Origin: Rufibacter tibetensis
GTDB taxonomy: Bacteria > Bacteroidota > Bacteroidia > Cytophagales > Hymenobacteraceae
Assembly: GCF_001310085.1 (NCBI RefSeq)
Contig: NZ_CP012643.1
Coordinates: 3,331,501-3,395,500 of the forward strand
Direction of reading: 5' to 3'
DNA length: 64,000 nt
Below are positions 1-9,004 of the stretch, in pieces (position 1 is the first letter of the stretch; every line of letters begins with the position of its first letter). The position numbers and the translations under genes are program-made. Below the pieces are notes generated by a model that saw only the letters and a program-made list of their open reading frames with translations, was not told the origin of the DNA and did not search any database.

Positions 1-98
1 CCCCTGCGGTACATAAACCAGGAAACGGCAATTCCTGCCGCCAGGCAAAGCAATACATACCAAGGAGAATACGCGGTGTGAATTTGAAAGGATTGCAC
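1..98 (-). CDS. Membrane protein, N-terminal fragment leaving the left edge
   Basis: Reading leftwards from a GTG at 98, the minus strand is open to the window edge for about 32 codons. It encodes a short polar start and then a hydrophobic helix (SPWYVLLCLAAGIAVSWFMY) followed by two arginines. This looks like the first membrane anchor of Bacteroidota proteins whose N-terminus starts around an SPW motif, such as BatA/VWA-type membrane proteins; that resemblance is inference. An in-frame stop lies 5 codons upstream of the GTG, so the start must be close to it. The rest of the gene is outside the window and no function can be assigned. Confidence 0.5.
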   Translation of the reverse strand, partial: MQSFQIHTAYSPWYVLLCLAAGIAVSWFMYRR

Positions 99-284
99 AA
101 ACGGTGAGTTAGGTCACAGGATCAAGTAGCAAGATAAAAGAAGTCTGCCATATATGAGCGAATAGTCCCTGGTTTACCTCTTTATTTCTTAAACTGAACG
201 CCTACCCCTGTTATTGCCTTTCTGCGGTTTTAAGCAAGTTTTTGGAAAAGGACCCTAAAAAGGGATTGCTTTTACTATAAAAGA

Positions 285-320
285 GAAAGCCGATGTCAGT
301 TTTAACCAACATCGGCTTTC
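285..320 (-). terminator. Hairpin terminator downstream of fabG
   Basis: Arms 285-296 and 309-320 form a perfect 12-bp GC-rich stem with a 12-nt loop, 28 nt past the fabG stop. An A-rich run on the plus strand at its left gives U-rich RNA for the minus-strand transcript. Confidence 0.75.
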
Positions 321-348
321 TATTAAATTATGTTCTAAAACTTACTAC

Positions 349-1095
349 TTAGGTAAGCATACCGCCGTCTACCTGCAGGGTTTGGCCGGTTACGTAAGAA
401 GATAAGTCTGAGGCCAGGAATACGGCTGCGTTGGCTACATCTTCCGGAGCGCCTCCGCGTTTCAACGGAATTGCTTTTCTCCACTCAGCTACAACAGCAG
501 CGTCTAGTTCGTCGGTCATATCGGTTTCAATGAAGCCCGGCGCGATGGCGTTGCTGCGGATGTTTCTGGAGCCTAATTCCAAAGCCACTGATTTGGTAAA
601 CCCGATGATACCTGATTTAGAAGCGGCGTAGTTAGCTTGTCCGGCGTTGCCTTTGATACCAACCACACTAGTCATATTGATGATAGAACCGCTTTTTGCG
701 CGCATCATGTGTTTGGTGGCAGCCTTGGTTAAATTGAAAACCGATTTCAGGTTAGTGTTGATGACGGCGTCCCACTGGTCTTCGCTCATGCGCATCAAAA
801 GACCGTCTTTGGTGATACCAGCGTTGTTCACCAGTACATCCAGTTTACCGAAGTCTTTCACCACGGCTTCCACTAATTGCTCGGCCTGGGTAAAGTCAGA
901 GGCATCTGAACGGTAGCCTTTGGCTTGAATTCCGTACTCGGCTAATTCCTGCTCCAGAGCCTGACCTTTCTCCACGCTGGAGAGGTAGGTGAAGGCCACA
1001 TTGGCGCCCATTTCAGCATATTTCTTCGCGATGGCCCGGCCAATACCCTTGGAGGCGCCGGTTACTAAGGCAATTTTTCCTTCCAGTAATTTCAT
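349..1095 (-). CDS. fabG: 3-oxoacyl-[acyl-carrier-protein] reductase FabG
   Basis: NADPH-dependent reduction of 3-ketoacyl-ACP in the type II fatty acid synthesis cycle, in the cytoplasm. The 248-residue length is exactly typical. The Rossmann glycine motif TGASKGIG is at about residues 12-19, the NNAG motif near 89-92, the catalytic Ser in the INMTSVVG stretch, and the YAASK catalytic Tyr/Lys pair near 156-160. The C-terminus ends in the usual VDGGM signature. The start MKLLEGKIALVTG is standard. A good promoter lies 55-84 nt upstream (1150-1179) and a terminator follows, so it is probably transcribed alone. SDR proteins are many, but the close FabG motif match makes this call firm. Confidence 0.93.
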   Translation of the reverse strand: MKLLEGKIALVTGASKGIGRAIAKKYAEMGANVAFTYLSSVEKGQALEQELAEYGIQAKGYRSDASDFTQAEQLVEAVVKDFGKLDVLVNNAGITKDGLLMRMSEDQWDAVINTNLKSVFNLTKAATKHMMRAKSGSIINMTSVVGIKGNAGQANYAASKSGIIGFTKSVALELGSRNIRSNAIAPGFIETDMTDELDAAVVAEWRKAIPLKRGGAPEDVANAAVFLASDLSSYVTGQTLQVDGGMLT

Positions 1096-1149
1096 AATGC
1101 TTGTTTAAAGGGCCATCTGCTACAGAAGATGCTCCCCGGTTCTCAGTCC

Positions 1150-1179
1150 CAAATATACAAATCTGGGACGGGAGCCAAA
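1150..1179 (-). promoter_or_regulatory. Bacteroidota-type promoter for fabG, with flanking dyad
   Basis: On the minus strand TTTG (1176-1179) is followed after 18 nt by TATATTTG (1150-1157), a full match to the Bacteroidota -33/-7 pattern TTTG and TAnnTTTG. The -7 box is flanked by the inverted repeat GTCCCA (1146-1151) and TGGGAC (1164-1169), which could be a regulator site; the binding protein is unknown. Confidence 0.6.
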
Positions 1180-1256
1180 GAAACAAGCCTAGGTTTTCAA
1201 AAACAACCTGCTTTTGACCTGTTTTCAGGCAAGGGTGGCTAAAATGGGAGGGAAGC

Positions 1257-1982
1257 TTACTTGCAGAAGCGTTTGATCAGGTCATTTGCTTGGGGTGAGC
1301 CCAACTCAAAAGCCCTCTGCCAATCCTGGCAGGCGCTTTTGCGGTTCTTGAGTGTGTGGTTCAGGACGCCACGGTTGTAAAAGGCCTGCACCATGTTAGG
1401 GTCAAGGGAAATGGCTCTGTCATAGTCTTCTTTGGCCGGTGTGTATTGCTTCTGGCGCATTCTTAAATTTGCCCGGTTAAGGTAGGCTACGGCATAATCA
1501 TCTTGCAGGGTGATGGCCTGCGTGAAATCAGAAACTGCGCCTTTTGTGTCTTTCAGGCGGGCGCGGTTAAGGCCTCTGTTGTTGTACGCTTTGGCGTAAT
1601 TGGGTTGGTGCGTGATGGCTTGGTTATAATCTTCAATGGCTTGCTTGTACTGACCACGGTTCTGCTTGATATCGCCCCGGAACTTGAAAGACTCAGCATC
1701 AGTAGGCACCAGCAGAATGGCCTGGGAGAAATCGGCGAATGCCCCGTCAAAGTCTTCCATCTCGTACTTGGCTACTCCGCGCAGACGGTAAAGGCTACCA
1801 TCATCTGGTTTCTTGGCAATGGCTGCATCGTACTCGCGCACGGCGCCCGTGTAATCATTTTTGCTGGCTCGTTCCAAGCCTTCTCGGTAATGAGTTTTGG
1901 CCGTTTTACAGCCACTTACGGTTAGTGTTACCAGCAGAAAGAAAAAAGTAAGACGTACCAAATGTTGAAATTTCAGTTGCAT
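1257..1982 (-). CDS. TPR-repeat lipoprotein
   Basis: A 241-residue protein with a lipoprotein signal: hydrophobic residues 10-22 and a lipobox ending VSGC, lipidated Cys25. The mature part is almost entirely tetratricopeptide repeats (about five to six 34-residue units, each with the YNRG / AYLNRA-type helix pairs), with a final Cys near the C-terminus. TPR lipoproteins of this kind usually scaffold protein complexes on the periplasmic side of the outer membrane; the partner cannot be told here. The gene precedes fabG on the same strand, but fabG has its own promoter. Function beyond the fold is unknown. Confidence 0.85.
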   Translation of the reverse strand: MQLKFQHLVRLTFFFLLVTLTVSGCKTAKTHYREGLERASKNDYTGAVREYDAAIAKKPDDGSLYRLRGVAKYEMEDFDGAFADFSQAILLVPTDAESFKFRGDIKQNRGQYKQAIEDYNQAITHQPNYAKAYNNRGLNRARLKDTKGAVSDFTQAITLQDDYAVAYLNRANLRMRQKQYTPAKEDYDRAISLDPNMVQAFYNRGVLNHTLKNRKSACQDWQRAFELGSPQANDLIKRFCK

Positions 1983-2399
1983 AGGCAGGTTGTAACTTAT
2001 GCTACATACTGATTTTAGGAAATATAGTTATAGGTACATATTTCAGAAGCTAATCTGAAAAGGTAATGCAAATGGGTCTTCTACCATTATTTTTAACCTC
2101 AGTAGGCTGTTTTTCATTGTATTACTTTTTGCAAAGGTTAAAAACGAAGGTGTTTGAAATCTTAAGTGCAGAAACCGGACACCTAATCTAAGATTTACCC
2201 CTGCTTCGTATGTATTAGGCAAATATTATTAGGCTAATTAGAAGTTTAAAGGCCCTTAGGAGTAGCTCAAGCTTAGGTTTTAAGGGCTTTGGTCTCTGTT
2301 AAGGGGAGTGAAACATTTACAGGCAGAAAGAGTTATAGAAAAACTTTTCCTCCGTTGAGCTAATAAAGTAGTAGTTTGCCTTGCAGTAATCCGCCCTTC
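1983..2399. other. Divergent intergenic region without a gene
   Basis: These 417 bp separate the divergently transcribed TPR lipoprotein and sensor kinase. The stretch is AT-rich and carries no convincing coding frame or RNA gene. Promoters for both neighbours must lie here, but I do not see a full TTTG/TAnnTTTG pair. Confidence 0.5.
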
Positions 2400-4610
2400 A
2401 TGTCATTTACGAGCCAATCACCTGATTTTTTGAGCAAACCTTCAGCAGCAGCCATCTTTAACGCTGCCCAACGCCAAGTAAGGAAAAATTTAATGAGCGG
2501 TGCCTCCCTTGCAGAAGTAATGGACACCCTTATCCTCACCCTTGAAAAGGCTTACCCAGACATTTTTCCATCGGTACTATTATTAAAGGATCAGAAGCTA
2601 CGCCACCTAAGCGCCCCAAGTTTACCGGAAGCCTACTCTAAAGCAATTGATGGAACCCAGATTGGCCCATTAGCTGGTTCTTGTGGTACAGCAGCGTTCA
2701 CCGGAGAGCGGGTAGTGGTGGAAAGTATAGCAGTAGATCCTAAGTGGGCAAATTATCAGGTGGCTCTGGAGCATGGCTTACATGCCTGCTGGTCGCAACC
2801 CATTCTTTCTTCCCAGGATGGAAGTGTGTTGGGTACCTTCGCGATCTATTACAAAACTGAAAGAGTGCCTTCTGAGGAGGAAATACAGCTCTTAGAACTG
2901 GCGGCTGATCTGGCGGGTACTGCCATTGAATGGGGAATGGTGCTGAAAGAGCGCCGGCAACTGGAAGAGGAATTAAAAGAATCTAACGCAGCTCTCCAGG
3001 CCCTGAACAGTGACCTGGAGAACAGAATCCAGAACAGAACTCAGGAGCTTGAAAAACAGAATTATTTAACCAAAACCATTACTAATAATGCCACGGGAGC
3101 GCTCTTCATGATGGATGCCACCGGGTATTGCACGTTCATGAACCCAGCTGCTGAAGAGATGGTGGGCTACACCTTTGAAGAAATCAGGGAGAAGCAGCTA
3201 CATTACATGATTCATCATCATCGGCCAGATGGTTCCCACTATGCTTTAGAAGATTGTCCGTTAGACCGGGCTTTGCCCCAGAACTTTGACGTGCGGGCCC
3301 ATGAAGATGTGTTCTTCCGCAAAGACGGTTCCTCTTTCCCGGTTTCCTGTGCGGCAAGCCCTATTTTTGACGAGAAAGGAGTACCCATCTCTACTGTGAT
3401 TGAGGTGCGTGACATTACAGAAGAGAAAAAAAACCGCCAGGAGCTGATAGACACGGTAGCGCAAATGCAAACCTTGCTTTCGGCTATGCCCCAGATTGCC
3501 TTTACCGCCACCGTAAACGGGGAGTTGGATTACGTGAACGGCCACTGGCGCGAGTACACCGGATTGCCTAAAACAACTGTTTTAGGCGAACAATGGATTT
3601 CTGCGCTGCACCCCGATGATGCACATCGTGCGGCGGCAACATGGGCCCGGTCTGTTGAAACTGGCCAGGTGTATGAGATTGAATTTAGGGTGAGGCATTG
3701 GACAGGGGAGTACCGCTGGTATCTGGCCAGGGCAATTCCGTTGAAAAATGAAGAAGGGGAGGTGCTTAAGTGGTTTGGCACCGCTACCGACATTCATGAG
3801 CAAAAACTCCTAATTGACCGCTTAGCGGCAACGCAGCAGGAGTTACAGAACATGAATACCGAGCTTACCCAGAAGAACGCAGATCTGGAACGCACCAACG
3901 CCGATCTGGACAATTTTGTTTATACTGCTTCGCATGATTTGAAATCTCCGATTGCCAACCTGCAAGGGTTGGTGAAAGCCCTTCAGGAAGAGTTGCATGA
4001 CTTGGGGACTGAAACAGAACCGGTAGCACCTTTGCTGCTCATGATTGAAAAAGCAATCATCAGGTTCAAGAACACCATTGATGAGCTTACCGAAATCTCT
4101 AAAATTCAGAAGCGGGTAGAAACAAGCCAGGAAATGGTGAACCTTGACGATCTGGTGGAGGAATTTAAAATAGTGAATGCTGAACAGATCTTTACCAGCC
4201 GTGCCACCATTACAACCCAAGTAACCGCGGCTCCGGCTATCTGTTTCTCTAAGAAGAACCTCCGGAGCGTACTGTACAACCTTATTAGTAACAGCATAAA
4301 ATACCGGCATCCGGACCGTGCCCCAGAGGTGCGGGTATCTACAAGTACCTACGGTGAAAATGGTGTTTCCATCAGCATTGAAGACAACGGGCTGGGCATA
4401 GAAGAACACCACTTAAGTCAAATCTTTGGCATGTTCAAACGCGTGCACCAGCACGTGGACGGATCTGGCGTGGGCTTGTACATTGTGAAGCGCATTGTAG
4501 AAAATGCGGGTGGTGAAATTTCAGTCAGGAGCAAGGTAGGCGAGGGTACCACATTTGAAATACGGCTGCCAAATAGTGCCCTTTGTGAGGTTCCCGTAAA
4601 GGAAAGCTGA
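2400..4610 (+). CDS. GAF-PAS-PAS sensor histidine kinase
   Basis: A 736-residue cytoplasmic-looking sensor kinase without transmembrane segments. Domains in order: GAF (about 25-185), coiled coil (185-225), PAS (225-345), a second PAS with PAC (about 355-475, containing the HPDD and EYRWYLARAIP stretches), a second coiled coil, HisKA with phospho-acceptor His512 in the SHDLKSP motif, and HATPase_c with N-box (NLISNSIKY), G1 (EDNGLGI) and G2 (GSGVGLYIV). There is no receiver domain and no regulator gene beside it, so it is an orphan kinase. The ATG at 2400 is preferred over an in-frame TTG at 2376 because the latter adds only eight non-conserved residues. The signal is unknown; GAF plus PAS suggests small-molecule or redox sensing. 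Confidence 0.9.
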   Translation: MSFTSQSPDFLSKPSAAAIFNAAQRQVRKNLMSGASLAEVMDTLILTLEKAYPDIFPSVLLLKDQKLRHLSAPSLPEAYSKAIDGTQIGPLAGSCGTAAFTGERVVVESIAVDPKWANYQVALEHGLHACWSQPILSSQDGSVLGTFAIYYKTERVPSEEEIQLLELAADLAGTAIEWGMVLKERRQLEEELKESNAALQALNSDLENRIQNRTQELEKQNYLTKTITNNATGALFMMDATGYCTFMNPAAEEMVGYTFEEIREKQLHYMIHHHRPDGSHYALEDCPLDRALPQNFDVRAHEDVFFRKDGSSFPVSCAASPIFDEKGVPISTVIEVRDITEEKKNRQELIDTVAQMQTLLSAMPQIAFTATVNGELDYVNGHWREYTGLPKTTVLGEQWISALHPDDAHRAAATWARSVETGQVYEIEFRVRHWTGEYRWYLARAIPLKNEEGEVLKWFGTATDIHEQKLLIDRLAATQQELQNMNTELTQKNADLERTNADLDNFVYTASHDLKSPIANLQGLVKALQEELHDLGTETEPVAPLLLMIEKAIIRFKNTIDELTEISKIQKRVETSQEMVNLDDLVEEFKIVNAEQIFTSRATITTQVTAAPAICFSKKNLRSVLYNLISNSIKYRHPDRAPEVRVSTSTYGENGVSISIEDNGLGIEEHHLSQIFGMFKRVHQHVDGSGVGLYIVKRIVENAGGEISVRSKVGEGTTFEIRLPNSALCEVPVKES

Positions 4611-4757
4611 GAAGCAGGTCAGGAAGTAATGTAATTAGGGGACGTTACTCTGCGCCTCCTTTGTAGGGCTTTGTTCCGGTAACTTATTACATTTGGTTTA
4701 GCTTTTTTTCCTGTAGTTTATCCGTTTTAAAACGAGCCTTAACCTGACGTAAGCCTA

Positions 4758-5360
4758 ATGATAAAATCCTTGAAATTTCCGCTGCTGCTCACATGTTTGC
4801 TGAGCATTTGTGTTCTGTTTAGTTGTACTGCCCAAAAAGGCACTGGTAAAAAAGCGCATGCTGCCGAAACCATAAGGAAAGGTCAAGCTGCTAAAACAGT
4901 AGTGTATTTAGTGCGTCACGCCGAGAAAGCTGCTTCCAACGGAAACATGACTGATGACCCCGTTTTGTCAGAAGCAGGCCGTAAACGGACCGAGGTGCTG
5001 AAGAACCAGTTGGCTTCCGTTCCAGTGGCGGCTCTTTTCGCCACCAAGTACAAACGCACGCAACAAACGCTTCAACCTTTGGCCACTGCCCAGAAACAAA
5101 AGGTCCAGATCTATGAGGCGCAAGATTATGCAGGATTGGCACAGAAAATAAAGCAGGAGTATGCCGGCAAAACAGTGGTAGTGGCCGGACACTCCAATAC
5201 GGTATTGCCTTTGGTAGAAGCACTAAGTGGAAAAAAGCCAGTTTCTGAAATTGCCGACTTTCAATATGATTACCTGTTCAAAGTGACTTTACCCAATGGA
5301 GAAGAGCCCTTAGTAGAAGTGCAGAAATATGGAGAGCCGTCCGTAGCTCCAGCTTACTAA
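4758..5360 (+). CDS. Histidine phosphatase (SixA/PGAM-like) lipoprotein
   Basis: A 200-residue exported protein with a lipoprotein signal peptide and lipobox ending FSC (Cys23). The phosphatase-superfamily RH motif is clear (LVRHAEKA, phospho-accepting His54). The second active-site histidine lies in VVVAGHSNTV, and the Arg of the YKRTQQT stretch also fits. The short core is like SixA and other minimal branch-2 histidine phosphatases, which act on small phosphate esters or phosphoproteins. Its location on the periplasmic side, tethered by lipid, makes a nutrient-phosphate role possible, but the substrate is unknown. It stands alone, and a strong terminator lies between it and the convergent MFS gene. 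Confidence 0.85.
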   Translation: MIKSLKFPLLLTCLLSICVLFSCTAQKGTGKKAHAAETIRKGQAAKTVVYLVRHAEKAASNGNMTDDPVLSEAGRKRTEVLKNQLASVPVAALFATKYKRTQQTLQPLATAQKQKVQIYEAQDYAGLAQKIKQEYAGKTVVVAGHSNTVLPLVEALSGKKPVSEIADFQYDYLFKVTLPNGEEPLVEVQKYGEPSVAPAY

Positions 5361-5376
5361 GTCACTTCATTAACTA

Positions 5377-5440
5377 AAAACTCTGAAGCCGAATTGGGGC
5401 TATTTTCCAGAAAACAGCCCCAATTCGGCTTCAGAGTTTT
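5377..5440. terminator. Bidirectional terminator, perfect 25-bp stem
   Basis: Arms 5377-5401 and 5416-5440 are perfectly complementary over 25 bp, with A-tract and T-tract ends, between two convergent genes. The 14-nt loop region contains a second small palindrome (TTTTCCAGAAAA), a core that recurs in other intergenic spaces here. Confidence 0.85.
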
Positions 5441-5447
5441 GAAGACC

Positions 5448-6665
5448 TTAGACTTGCTTCACGGCTGAATAAGCAGGTTTATCTGCGCGCATGAACACCA
5501 GGTGCAGCACCAAAGCCAGGATAGAGAATACTAAGCCAACTGCTACTACGCCGTTCCATTTCCAGAGGTGCCATGCTTGGCTCGCGATGAACGTACCGGA
5601 TGCTCCTCCCACAAAATAGGTGACCATGTACACGGTATTTAATCGGTTTCGGGCTTCCGGAATAAGGGAGAAGATAAACGCCTGGTTAGAAATATGGGTG
5701 GCCTGCACGCCCAGATCAAGGAGAATTACACCAATCACTAATCCAATAATGCTGCTGCCCGAGAACCCGAACACTACATAGGAAAACACAATAAGCGCAA
5801 TGCTGAAGGTTGTAATGGAAAAGGCATTTCCCCGGTCGTTGAGTTTTCCCATGTAACCTGCGGCCAGAGCACCCCCAGCTCCTACCAACCCGAAAAGGCC
5901 GGCCACGTCACTACCTGCGTTGAAAGGCGGTTCTTCCAACAGAAACACCAACGTAGTCCAGAATGCTCCAAAGGTGGCGTAACACAGAGCGCCACGAAAG
6001 GCCACCAGACGCAGCATGGGTTGGTCCCGTACCAGGTGCACCAGAGATTTCATCAGGCTTTTGTAGTTTCCCTTAAAATCAGAGGGTACCTCAGGTAAAA
6101 GAAAGTACAGCGCTCCCCACAGCACCAGCATCATGCCTGACGCAATGTAGAACATGGCCCTCCAGCCCAGGTGCGCACCTACAAACCCACTAACGGTGCG
6201 GGAAAGGAGAATGCCAATCAACAAACCACTCATCACAAAGCCTACGGTTCGGCCGCGGGTCTCCGGTTTGGCCAGGTGGGCGGCCATGGGAATCAGCAGC
6301 TGTGGTACTACTGAGGTGGCCCCTATTAGGAAACTAGCCGCCATAAGCATTTGAATGTTCACCGAGAAGGCTGCCAGAAGTAAGGCAATGATGATGGCGG
6401 CAAAATCTACCATGATCAGCCGTTTCCGGCGCAGCATATCGCCCAGCGGAATGATAAAGAGCATGCCCACTGCGTAGCCAATCTGGGTCAACATAGCCAA
6501 ACTACCCGCCGAGGCCTCTGTAACCCCAAAGGTTTCAGAGATGCGGCCTAGCAACGGTTGGTTGTAGTACAGGTTCGCCACTACCATACCCGTAGCAATG
6601 GTCATCACCCATAAATTGAGTTTGGTAAGTTCCGGATGAGCGGGGGAGGAAATAGGTGTTGTCAT
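5448..6665 (-). CDS. MFS transporter (drug/sugar efflux type)
   Basis: A 405-residue inner-membrane carrier with about 12 hydrophobic helices, the length of the major facilitator superfamily. The motif-A-like loop between helices 2 and 3 reads PLGDMLRRKRLI, close to the G-x-x-x-D-R-x-G-R-R consensus. The overall pattern (NLYYNQPLL near the N-terminus) is that of AraJ/YbcL-like proton-coupled efflux proteins. I chose the ATG at 6665; a GTG 7 codons upstream would add only a short leader. No regulator is adjacent, so the substrate is unknown. It converges with the phosphatase lipoprotein gene. Confidence 0.88.
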   Translation of the reverse strand: MTTPISSPAHPELTKLNLWVMTIATGMVVANLYYNQPLLGRISETFGVTEASAGSLAMLTQIGYAVGMLFIIPLGDMLRRKRLIMVDFAAIIIALLLAAFSVNIQMLMAASFLIGATSVVPQLLIPMAAHLAKPETRGRTVGFVMSGLLIGILLSRTVSGFVGAHLGWRAMFYIASGMMLVLWGALYFLLPEVPSDFKGNYKSLMKSLVHLVRDQPMLRLVAFRGALCYATFGAFWTTLVFLLEEPPFNAGSDVAGLFGLVGAGGALAAGYMGKLNDRGNAFSITTFSIALIVFSYVVFGFSGSSIIGLVIGVILLDLGVQATHISNQAFIFSLIPEARNRLNTVYMVTYFVGGASGTFIASQAWHLWKWNGVVAVGLVFSILALVLHLVFMRADKPAYSAVKQV

Positions 6666-6796
6666 GATAAAAGGAAGGCTGCCCACAGGGTATTTTCAAC
6701 AGATAGTTTCTGGAGGAGCCAATTAAAGTGCGAGTATACGGCTCTTACATCCATTTGTCTACTGCCACGCGTCTACTTTCGCTATCCTTAAGGGAA

Positions 6797-7822
6797 TCAG
6801 GAAAATGAAGAGTCACCTGGTTTCAGGTCCTTTTCCCAATAACGCTCCATAATCTGCCTGATCAATTGCATGCGAACCTTCAATCTGGGCTTTTGTAACA
6901 GCGGAAGAAAGTGGTCATGCGTGGCGTAAAAGCCGAGGTAAAATACCCAGAAGCCTAAGGCAAGGTAGGGAATGGCCGCCAGTTCTTCCTCTGAAAGCGG
7001 GCGTACCTCTCGGTAAGCGGTTAGGAAATTAAAGAAGGCTTGGTCAGCAGTTTCCTGGGTCATTTTACCATAATGCACGTCAAGGCACAGGTGTTGCCAG
7101 AAGGTCATGACATCATTTACCAAATACCCACGCCCCAAGAAGTCAAAGTCAAAAAGGGTGAGTTTCTCGTCACCGTCAAAGTGGAAGTTCTTCGGGAAGA
7201 AATCATAGTGGCAATAGCCAAAAGAAAAAGCACTGGTGTTGAACTGCGCCAGGCGTTCTTGCGCTTTGGCCGCAGCGTCTTGCAGCCACTCGTAGTCTTC
7301 TGGGGCTTCAGCGAAGAAGCCTTTAATAGCTTGAATAGGTTTAGTAAGGGTTGTTTCAACATTCAGCAGCCAACGTGCGTCGCTCATGTGAACGGAGGCA
7401 GATACATGATGGAACCTGGCCATTTCCTGTCCCAGGAGCCGCAACTGTTTGTCACTTAGCTGAGGCACCATGCGGCCGGGCGCATAGGTGAACAACACTG
7501 CACACCGGTCTCCTTCTGCGGCTGGTAGGGTTTGTATCACCTTTCCGGTTGCATCCGTAACCGGGTAGGAGACAGAAACCCCGGCTTCCTTCAGGGCTAA
7601 AAGCAAGTCGGTTTCAGTTTGTACTTGCGCGTAGTTTCTGTGTGAGGCTCGGTACACCCGCAGGATGTAACGGGTATCTGGGGTTGCAATCAGATACGTA
7701 TCACCCACGCCCCTGGTCAGGAACTCGCCTTGCGCAGCGCCCAGGTTGTACTGCTCTGAAACAAATGAGGCAAGCGCATCTGCACGTAAAGTGGAATAGG
7801 CAGTGGGAAATACGGAAGCCAT
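6797..7822 (-). CDS. Aminoglycoside phosphotransferase-family (APH) small-molecule kinase
   Basis: A 341-residue cytoplasmic kinase of the APH/choline kinase fold. The catalytic loop reads CHYDFFPKNFHF, in which the usual H-G-D becomes H-Y-D while the essential Asp and Asn stay. The metal-binding loop is LFDFDFLG. The architecture matches the homoserine kinase type II / SrkA-like branch and not true aminoglycoside resistance enzymes. Possible substrates include an amino alcohol, sugar or protein; nothing nearby settles this. It is divergent from the SDR gene at 7972, so the two may share regulation. Confidence 0.8.
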   Translation of the reverse strand: MASVFPTAYSTLRADALASFVSEQYNLGAAQGEFLTRGVGDTYLIATPDTRYILRVYRASHRNYAQVQTETDLLLALKEAGVSVSYPVTDATGKVIQTLPAAEGDRCAVLFTYAPGRMVPQLSDKQLRLLGQEMARFHHVSASVHMSDARWLLNVETTLTKPIQAIKGFFAEAPEDYEWLQDAAAKAQERLAQFNTSAFSFGYCHYDFFPKNFHFDGDEKLTLFDFDFLGRGYLVNDVMTFWQHLCLDVHYGKMTQETADQAFFNFLTAYREVRPLSEEELAAIPYLALGFWVFYLGFYATHDHFLPLLQKPRLKVRMQLIRQIMERYWEKDLKPGDSSFS

Positions 7823-7971
7823 GGCAGCAGCATTGTTTGGAATTAATACTGAAAGTTACCCCTGATGTTTTCTTTTGGTTAAGATTGGTGTGCTTCAGCG
7901 GTTTGGAGTTCAACCCTTTGCTTTTGCGCTCGTTTCAAAATGGGTGTTACAGATCTAACCATGTAGAAACT

Positions 7972-8865
7972 ATGAACCAGGAAGAAGAAAACAAACAACA
8001 AGACCCTACCAAAAAATTTGATGCGCCCCCTTTTTCTGAGTCTACCCAAAGCGAGCCGGGCGAAGAGTCAGAAATGAAGATCAAACCCGATCATGGCGAG
8101 GAGTCCTACAAAGGGTCGGGGAAACTAGTGGGCCGTAAAGCCGTCATCACCGGCGGCGACTCCGGAATAGGCAAAGCGGTAGCCATTGCCTTCGCCCGCG
8201 AGGGAGCCGATGTGTTGATTTCCTACCTGAACGAGGAGGAAGACGCCCAAGATACTGCCAAGTGGATAGAGCAGGAAGGCCGGAAAGCAGTTCTGGTACC
8301 CGGTGACATCAGTGACGAGGCGCATTGCAAAACCATTGTGCAGCGGGCGGTAGACGAATTCGGGCAAATTGACATTCTGGTGAACAACGCCGCTTTCCAA
8401 ATGGCGCGTGAGTCGTTGCAGGACATTCCCAGTGAGGAGTTTGACCGGACGTTCAAAACCAATGTGTACGCCATGTTCTACCTGTGCAAAGCCGCCGAGC
8501 CGCACATGAAACCGGGCAGCACCATCATCAATACTACGTCGGTGAACGCCTATAAGCCATCGCCTTTGCTGTTGGCCTACGCCGCCACCAAAGGTGCTAT
8601 CCAGAACTTTACTGCCAACCTGGGCCAGATCTTAGCAGACAAAGGTATACGGGTGAACTGCGTGGCACCGGGACCCATCTGGACACCACTCATTCCGGCT
8701 ACCATGCCAGAGGAACAAGTGAAAACCTTCGGGAAAGACACGCCATTGAAACGCCCCGGCCAACCCGTGGAACTGTCGGCGATCTATGTATTGCTAGCCT
8801 CTGAAGGTTCCAGCTACATGACCGGTTCTACCGTGCAGGTAACTGGTGGTACACCCACGATTTAA
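7972..8865 (+). CDS. SDR oxidoreductase, general-stress (YhdF/YdaD-like) type
   Basis: A 297-residue short-chain dehydrogenase with the long, charged, poorly ordered N-terminal tail (about 45 residues, rich in Glu, Gln and Lys) that marks the group of Bacillus YdaD/YhdF and E. coli YghA. NAD(P) motif TGGDSGIGKA is near residues 58-67, NNAA near 138, catalytic Ser in INTTSVN, and YAATK for Tyr/Lys. It ends with the VTGGTP signature. The group uses small alcohols or sugars, often in stress response, but the substrate is unproven. I start at the ATG at 7972, because the open frame upstream of it overlaps the divergent kinase gene and lacks conserved sequence. Confidence 0.88.
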   Translation: MNQEEENKQQDPTKKFDAPPFSESTQSEPGEESEMKIKPDHGEESYKGSGKLVGRKAVITGGDSGIGKAVAIAFAREGADVLISYLNEEEDAQDTAKWIEQEGRKAVLVPGDISDEAHCKTIVQRAVDEFGQIDILVNNAAFQMARESLQDIPSEEFDRTFKTNVYAMFYLCKAAEPHMKPGSTIINTTSVNAYKPSPLLLAYAATKGAIQNFTANLGQILADKGIRVNCVAPGPIWTPLIPATMPEEQVKTFGKDTPLKRPGQPVELSAIYVLLASEGSSYMTGSTVQVTGGTPTI

Positions 8866-8877
8866 GGTTGATTTCTG

Positions 8878-8940
8878 AAAACCACATAGAAAAGAGCTCC
8901 TTCAGTTGTAGGCTGAAGGAGCTCTTTTCTATGTGGTTTT
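8878..8940 (+). terminator. Terminator with perfect 28-bp stem
   Basis: Arms 8878-8905 and 8913-8940 pair perfectly over 28 bp around a 7-nt loop and end in TTTT, 12 nt after the SDR stop. It is the longest looped perfect stem in the window. Confidence 0.88.
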
Positions 8941-9004
8941 TAGGCAGTTTTTAAGAAACCCCCTAAAAATCTAAACACTACTTATTCTTCTGTCATCCTG
9001 AAAG

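Noticed and set aside
3843-4412. 189-codon open frame antisense to the sensor kinase
   Set aside because: It overlaps the conserved HisKA/HATPase region on the other strand and has no family signal or start context.
7642-7971. N-terminal extension of the SDR frame upstream of 7972
   Set aside because: It overlaps the divergent kinase gene and lacks conserved sequence; the ATG at 7972 gives the known family N-terminus.
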